Assembly (NCBI GenBank): GCA_964019695.1 | Contig: OZ026525.1 | Location: forward strand, 84,888,279-84,952,278 | Direction: 5' to 3' | Source: Loripinus fragilis | Taxonomy: Eukaryota > Mollusca > Bivalvia > Lucinida > Lucinidae | Length of the DNA stretch: 64,000 nucleotides | In this document: one piece after another, positions 60,532 through 64,000 of the stretch | Layout: each line of letters begins with the position of its first letter | Position numbering within the stretch: the first letter of the stretch is position 1 | Position numbers and translations under genes: made by a program | Notes under the pieces: generated by a model | Seen by the model: only the letters and a program-made list of their open reading frames with translations | What the model was told of the DNA's origin: nothing | Databases searched by the model: none

Positions 60532-61428
60532 TCTGACTGTCAGTGTAACATAGCAGGTTAATGCTGTTACATAAAAACTTGTTAATTTATATCTCTTGAA
60601 GTTCAATGCCAAACAGTGTATGATATAAGTGCCTAATAACTGACTGTCAGTGTAACGTAGCTGGTTTATGGTGTAACCTTCCTGCTTGTTAATTGTTATC
60701 TCTTGACGTTCAATGACAAATAAGTATTATATAAATACCTAATAGCTGACTGTCAATGTAACATAGCTGGTTTATGGTGTTACATTCTTGCTTGTTAATT
60801 GTTATCTCTTGAAGTTCAATGTCAATCTGTGTATGATATAAAAGCCTAATAGCTGACAGTCAGTATAACATAGCTGGTTTATGATTTTACATACCTGCTT
60901 GTTAATTGTTATCTCTTGAAGTTCAATGCTGAACTGTGTATGGTATAAATGCCTTGCAACTGACTGTCAGTATAACATAGCTGGTTTATGGTGTTACATA
61001 CCTGCTTGTTGCTTGATATCTCTTGAAGATCAATGCCTAACTGTGTATGATATAAATGCCTGACAACTGACTGTCAGTGTAACATAGCTGGTTTATGGTG
61101 TTACATACCTGCTTGTTACTTGTTACCTCTTGAAGTTCGATGCCAAATGGCGTATGATATAGATGCCTGATAACTGGCTGTCAGTATAACATAGCTGGTA
61201 AATGGTGTTACATACCTGCTTGTTAATTGTTATCTCTTGAAGATCAATGCCTAACTGTGTATGATATAAATGCCTGACAACTGACGTCAGTACAACATAG
61301 CTTGTTTATGGTGTTACATACCTGCTTGTTAATTGTTATCTCTTGAAGATCAATGCCTAACTGTGTATGATATAAATGCTTAATAGCTGACTGTCAGTAT
61401 AACATAGCTGGTGTATGGTGTTACATAC
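60532..61428 (-). repeat. Tandem array of 107-bp units, each carrying a copy of the 58-nt exon
   Basis: Eight further units follow the exon at 61429-61486 with a period of 106-107 bp. Exon copies: 61322-61379, 61216-61273, 61109-61166, 61002-61059, 60895-60952, 60788-60845, about 60682-60738 and about 60575-60632. The first six are open; most read like HLYHTQLGIDLQEITINKQ or HLYHTQFSIELQEITINKQ. The donor GTATGT is intact in the first five of these and lost from 60788 onward. The copy near 60682 has a frameshift and the one near 60575 an in-frame TAA. Between copies lie 49 nt beginning GTATGT and usually ending in AG, with a branch-site-like TACTGAC or CACTGAC. The copy at 61322 has lost the in-phase AG. 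Decay increases away from the first copy. Confidence 0.85.
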
Positions 61429-61486
61429 CTGCTTGTTAACTGTTATCTCTTGAAGTTCAATGCCGAACTGTTTATGATATAAGTTC
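61429..61486 (-). CDS. Ulp1-like gene, 58-nt exon (first copy of a tandem exon array)
   Basis: Bounded by the best acceptor in the array (cttactttcag) and the donor CAG|GTATGTAA. It has one lead base plus 19 codons reading NLYHKQFGIELQEITVNKQ and ends in phase 0. With the previous exon it forms the helix and strand between the Asp block and the nucleophile loop of the Ulp1 fold (inferred by position). It differs from the other array members in having Asn rather than His, and Lys rather than Thr, near the start. It is the only member with a clear polypyrimidine tract, so it is the likeliest constitutive copy. I also considered a kinetochore Spc25-like origin, because the pattern LY-x4-G-x-E occurs there. 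The phase fit with the flanking Ulp1-like exons makes the Ulp1-like reading better. Confidence 0.65.
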
Positions 61487-61726
61487 CTGAAAGTAAGACA
61501 AGTAACACCTTGGATTTAATAGTTTCTCATCAGCCAAAAAGATGTTATGGGCCAGATACATGTCTTATGAAAATGGTACTTAAATTTTTCCTTCATAAAT
61601 ATTCATGCTAAGCTCCACCAATAATTATATCAATAAACTTTCACGTTTGTACATAGAACACGTATGTACAAAGAACAAAGAACTTATTTGTCAGGTCCAC
61701 TAGTGTAGGATCATATCTAATCATAT

Positions 61727-61805
61727 TTCCATAAGCAAACAGAGTAGACACTGATCAGGCAGCTCTTACATGAGCTTTCACATCTGGGTCTACTCTGTTT
61801 GCAAA
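61727..61805. repeat. Short hairpin of family C
   Basis: gcaaacagagtagacac pairs with gtctactctgtttgc around tgatcaggcagctcttacat. Confidence 0.65.
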
Positions 61806-61984
61806 AGCGTTAAAATGCTTTTGTATGAGGTATTGGGTTAATTTTGCTTGATCTAAAATTTTAAAATGCTCACTTCTTTTGTGTCCACAACAAGGTTAAA
61901 TTTAAGCATTATGCTGAGTAACAGCGGTTAGTTAGAGCCTTGGCATTCAGAATTTTGCTAATGTACTTTCCAGACGGTAAATAG

Positions 61985-62328
61985 TAAAATAAGTTAGGTG
62001 TCTTTCATGCGAACCAAACATCTATTTGTCTTGATCCACATCAGAAATAAGCGTGAGGTTGGTACCATCAAACATGTTAAGCCCTGCAGGTTTTTTACTG
62101 ACCGTTCCAAGGATCCTTTTAGCTATTGTGGTTTCGTGTTCATCTTTGTTATACTGGCTTGTCTGTTCCTTTCAGCCTTGTGGTCAACAACTGGGAAAGC
62201 GCTGACCTCATGGCTTTCTTGTATGTGATGTTTTCTTGTGTTTTTCTCACTTTCCCTTAGGATGTCCTGGGTCAGGTGTGGTATTTGATTGTATTGATTC
62301 ATGATATTTGCCCCTTTCCTTACTTTAA
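61985..62328 (+). repeat. Family A retroelement 3' fragment in the Ulp1-like intron
   Basis: gtgtctttcatgcgaaccaa, ttactgaccgttccaaggat, gggaaagcgctgacctcatg and gtatttgattgtattgattc. It lies antisense to the gene. Confidence 0.65.
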
Positions 62329-62362
62329 TTAGAATGCATATATTTTCAGGCTGGTCTGAAGA

Positions 62363-62405
62363 GTTGCTGTTGTTGTTGTTGTCGTCGCCGTCATCGTCGT
62401 CGTTG

Positions 62406-62452
<47 letters not shown>

Positions 62453-62457
62453 TTGTT
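62363..62457. repeat. (TTG)n compound microsatellite
   Basis: ttg units with an internal gtcgtc block. On the minus strand it reads as poly-Gln/Asp/Asn, which is not a gene. It lies only about 80 bp inside the intron after exon 62535-62626. Confidence 0.95.
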
Positions 62458-62534
62458 GTGCATTCACTGAGAGTGACTTAGGCGATAAAAATGTGGGCAA
62501 TTCTTGAATTTGCTTAATAATTTATATCTCTTAC

Positions 62535-62626
62535 CTTATAAAACCCATTTCCGCAGTTTTCTGCGTACTTGATCTTGTACCAGTAGGGTCTAAACAACCT
62601 ATACTGTGTTGCTTAGTGTAGATCAC
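62535..62626 (-). CDS. Ulp1/SENP-like (C48 fold) gene, exon with the catalytic-Asp block
   Basis: Ulp1/SENP cysteine proteases process or remove SUMO or NEDD8 modifiers. Seen: a pyrimidine-rich acceptor (tatttctacag) before 62626, 30 open codons plus 2 bases, then the donor TATAAG|GTAAGAG after 62535. The peptide begins VIYTKQHSIGCLDPTG, which fits the Ulp1 pattern following the catalytic His (HW-x-L-x-V-I ... I-x-x-L-D-S/P-x-G); the Asp codon is 62588-62590. The two leftover bases AG join the G that opens the next exon to give Arg. The exon with the expected HW motif should end in phase 0 upstream; I did not find it before 64000. Individually the exon is weak evidence, but the four-exon chain of splice sites, phases and motifs is convincing. 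Confidence 0.68.
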
Positions 62627-62639
62627 CTGTAGAAATACC

Positions 62640-63200
62640 AGGGCCCAAAATTTGAATGTCTCCTTAGAGTTAGGGCAGACTTAAATAACTATTGATATTT
62701 CAACATGCTATATTAGATGCTAAACAAATTGCCTGGATCTATGCAGTACTTTTGGTCAGAGATATTATTGTGATCTACAGAAGAAAGAAGCTCTAGCGAT
62801 AAGGCGTATATTTTCCTTAGTTGACATGATTACAAAAGCTTAATTTTCAAATAGCACTAATGATTTTAAAATTCGTCTGTTTGGGTAGTATAATATGTAT
62901 AATTAGCATGAAAACACGATTCAAAGCGATTCGTCATATACAAAGCCTTGAAAACTTGCGCTTTCAACTCCCACCCCTTATTTTATGTCTTTATACTGGG
63001 TGTCGTTTAGACCAGAATTTTAGTAAAACCATTATAGGTTTTCAAAAAGTAAAAGTACTAGATTATTAAGGATATAAATGCCCTTCGTTTCAAAAGCTTT
63101 GCAGGATTCCTTCTGCGCATGCGTACGAAATATACTTAAAATTATGATGTTTGTCATTGAAAAGATGAAACTGGTGTCTTTCAGTTTGTCTTTAGATGCT
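62640..63200. other. Region upstream of the Ulp1-like exon; no exon found
   Basis: The exon carrying the catalytic His should lie here or beyond 64000. I found no minus-strand open segment with an HW motif and a phase-0 donor. Confidence 0.4.
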
Positions 63201-63294
63201 TTCCCCCCTAGACCCAAGATGCCCTTTGGACAATTGAACGTCATTATATAAATATACAACATGTATAAAGGGCGTCTTGGGTCTAGGGGGGAAG
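63201..63294. repeat. Inverted repeat with ccccctagacccaag arms
   Basis: ttccccccctagacccaaga then tgccctt pairs with aagggcgtcttgggtctagg then ggggaa around a 40-bp AT-rich loop. Confidence 0.8.
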
Positions 63295-63299
63295 GGGTT

Positions 63300-64000
63300 G
63301 ATTAAGGGAAAGAAGACATCAATCATCTGACAAAAATACCACTTTGCAAGATGGTCGTTTTTATTATACATCAACTGTATTAAATATATATAATATACTC
63401 TAGCGTGATAAATGTAGGATGATTGTTTACCTTAGTTTAATGGTCTATTTCCCACACATGTTACTAAATAGCGAGCGCAGTTGATGGTCAAAATAAATTC
63501 CCATTCAAGACAAGTAGATATATTGCATGCATTTAGGAAAACCCGTTTTAATAATGCGATTTAGCGAGCAAGGGTACATAGACGGCTCGTCTATATGTAT
63601 TTGTTGAGTGTGCCTAGTGTCTCCAGTCGTTATTTCAACAAAATAAAACGAACGTCGTATTTAGGGAAATAGCCCACCTTATCGCTAGAAATTCTTATCG
63701 ATTTTCATTTTAATCAGTTTGAAACGTTATTTTTCGCATCTTAAAAAATCAATACTTAACTTAAGTCTTCCTTAACTTTAAGGAGGGACAGATGCTTTAT
63801 ATAACCTATCACCTTTCTCTTGTTATCGATTCCTAAATTAGCTATTTCATATGGTCTGAATTATTATCATTTTCGAACTATAACCTATTTGACCAGGGAT
63901 ATCAAAATTGCAATTTAGGGGCAACCTTAGGGCTACCTACTTTTGTACCGTTTTGTTTCTGTGTCCTTTAAAAAGAACATATTACTCAATCATTGAATGG
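63300..64000. other. Gene-free right edge
   Basis: AT-rich sequence without a recognised repeat; a candidate CTAAG|GTAAAC donor near 63430 (minus) has no open frame in the needed phase. Confidence 0.35.

Noticed and set aside
61429..61486. Kinetochore Spc25-like exon
   Set aside because: A few pattern identities only; phase and flanking exons favour a Ulp1-like domain.
62123..62500. Minus-strand frame with poly-Gln/Asp/Asn
   Set aside because: Produced by the (TTG)n microsatellite and a family A fragment; lies in an intron.

Overview
This is a repeat-rich, intron-rich metazoan genomic window, most likely from a bivalve mollusc. The AT-rich intergenic and intronic DNA is packed with short palindromic elements, tandem arrays of about 107 to 170 bp, a 2A-carrying non-LTR retrotransposon and decayed Tc1 elements. 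The bivalve assignment is inference: it rests on the repeat style and the invertebrate-type glycosyltransferase, and I cannot name the species. No rRNA, CRISPR array or prokaryotic operon is present. Host coding sequence is a very small fraction of the 64 kb.

Two host-type genes can be supported, both on the minus strand. (1) A beta-1,4-galactosyltransferase-family gene: a signal-anchor exon at 31633-31885 and a conserved domain exon at 998-1227, separated by a ~30.4 kb intron. The first exon leaves 1 base of a codon and the second supplies 2, so they fit. The gene continues beyond position 1. (2) The C-terminal half of a Ulp1/SENP-like (C48 peptidase fold) gene in four phase-compatible exons: 62535-62626, 61429-61486, 59324-59419 and 57639-57692 (stop). 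The position normally holding the catalytic Cys encodes Ser. Its 58-nt second exon is the first member of a tandem array of nine 107-bp units. Each unit carries a copy of that exon; seven copies remain open and six keep a GTATGT donor. The 49-nt gap between copies makes this a candidate mutually exclusive exon cassette, or a decaying exon satellite. It is the most interesting structure in the window.

Layout. 1-1000: tandem repeat, a retroelement 3' fragment and the B4GALT exon. 1600-2640: 150-bp tandem array. 3838-10858: a large inverted repeat with 1.7 kb arms full of TCAAGGTCA motifs, with decayed reverse-transcriptase pieces in the spacer and beyond the right arm. 12143-20166: a TIR element split by a 7,454-bp PIF/Harbinger-like insertion, which itself contains a near-intact LINE (13484-16897, minus) with APE endonuclease, RT and an N-terminal 2A motif. 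20300-31600: MITEs, Tc1 remnants and TIR elements, all inside the B4GALT intron. 31.9-57 kb: no supported host gene; MITEs, a LINE ORF1 remnant with a PHD finger, a tRNA-derived SINE, a zinc-finger relic and a 666-bp tandem duplication. 57.6-62.6 kb: the Ulp1-like gene. 62.7-64 kb: no recognised exon.

The two genes share a strand but nothing suggests they work together. The B4GALT product should be a Golgi type II enzyme. The Ulp1-like product may be a catalytically dead or altered ubiquitin-like-protein-binding protein. All exon calls come from reading splice signals, reading frame and family motifs by eye; no search or expression data were used.
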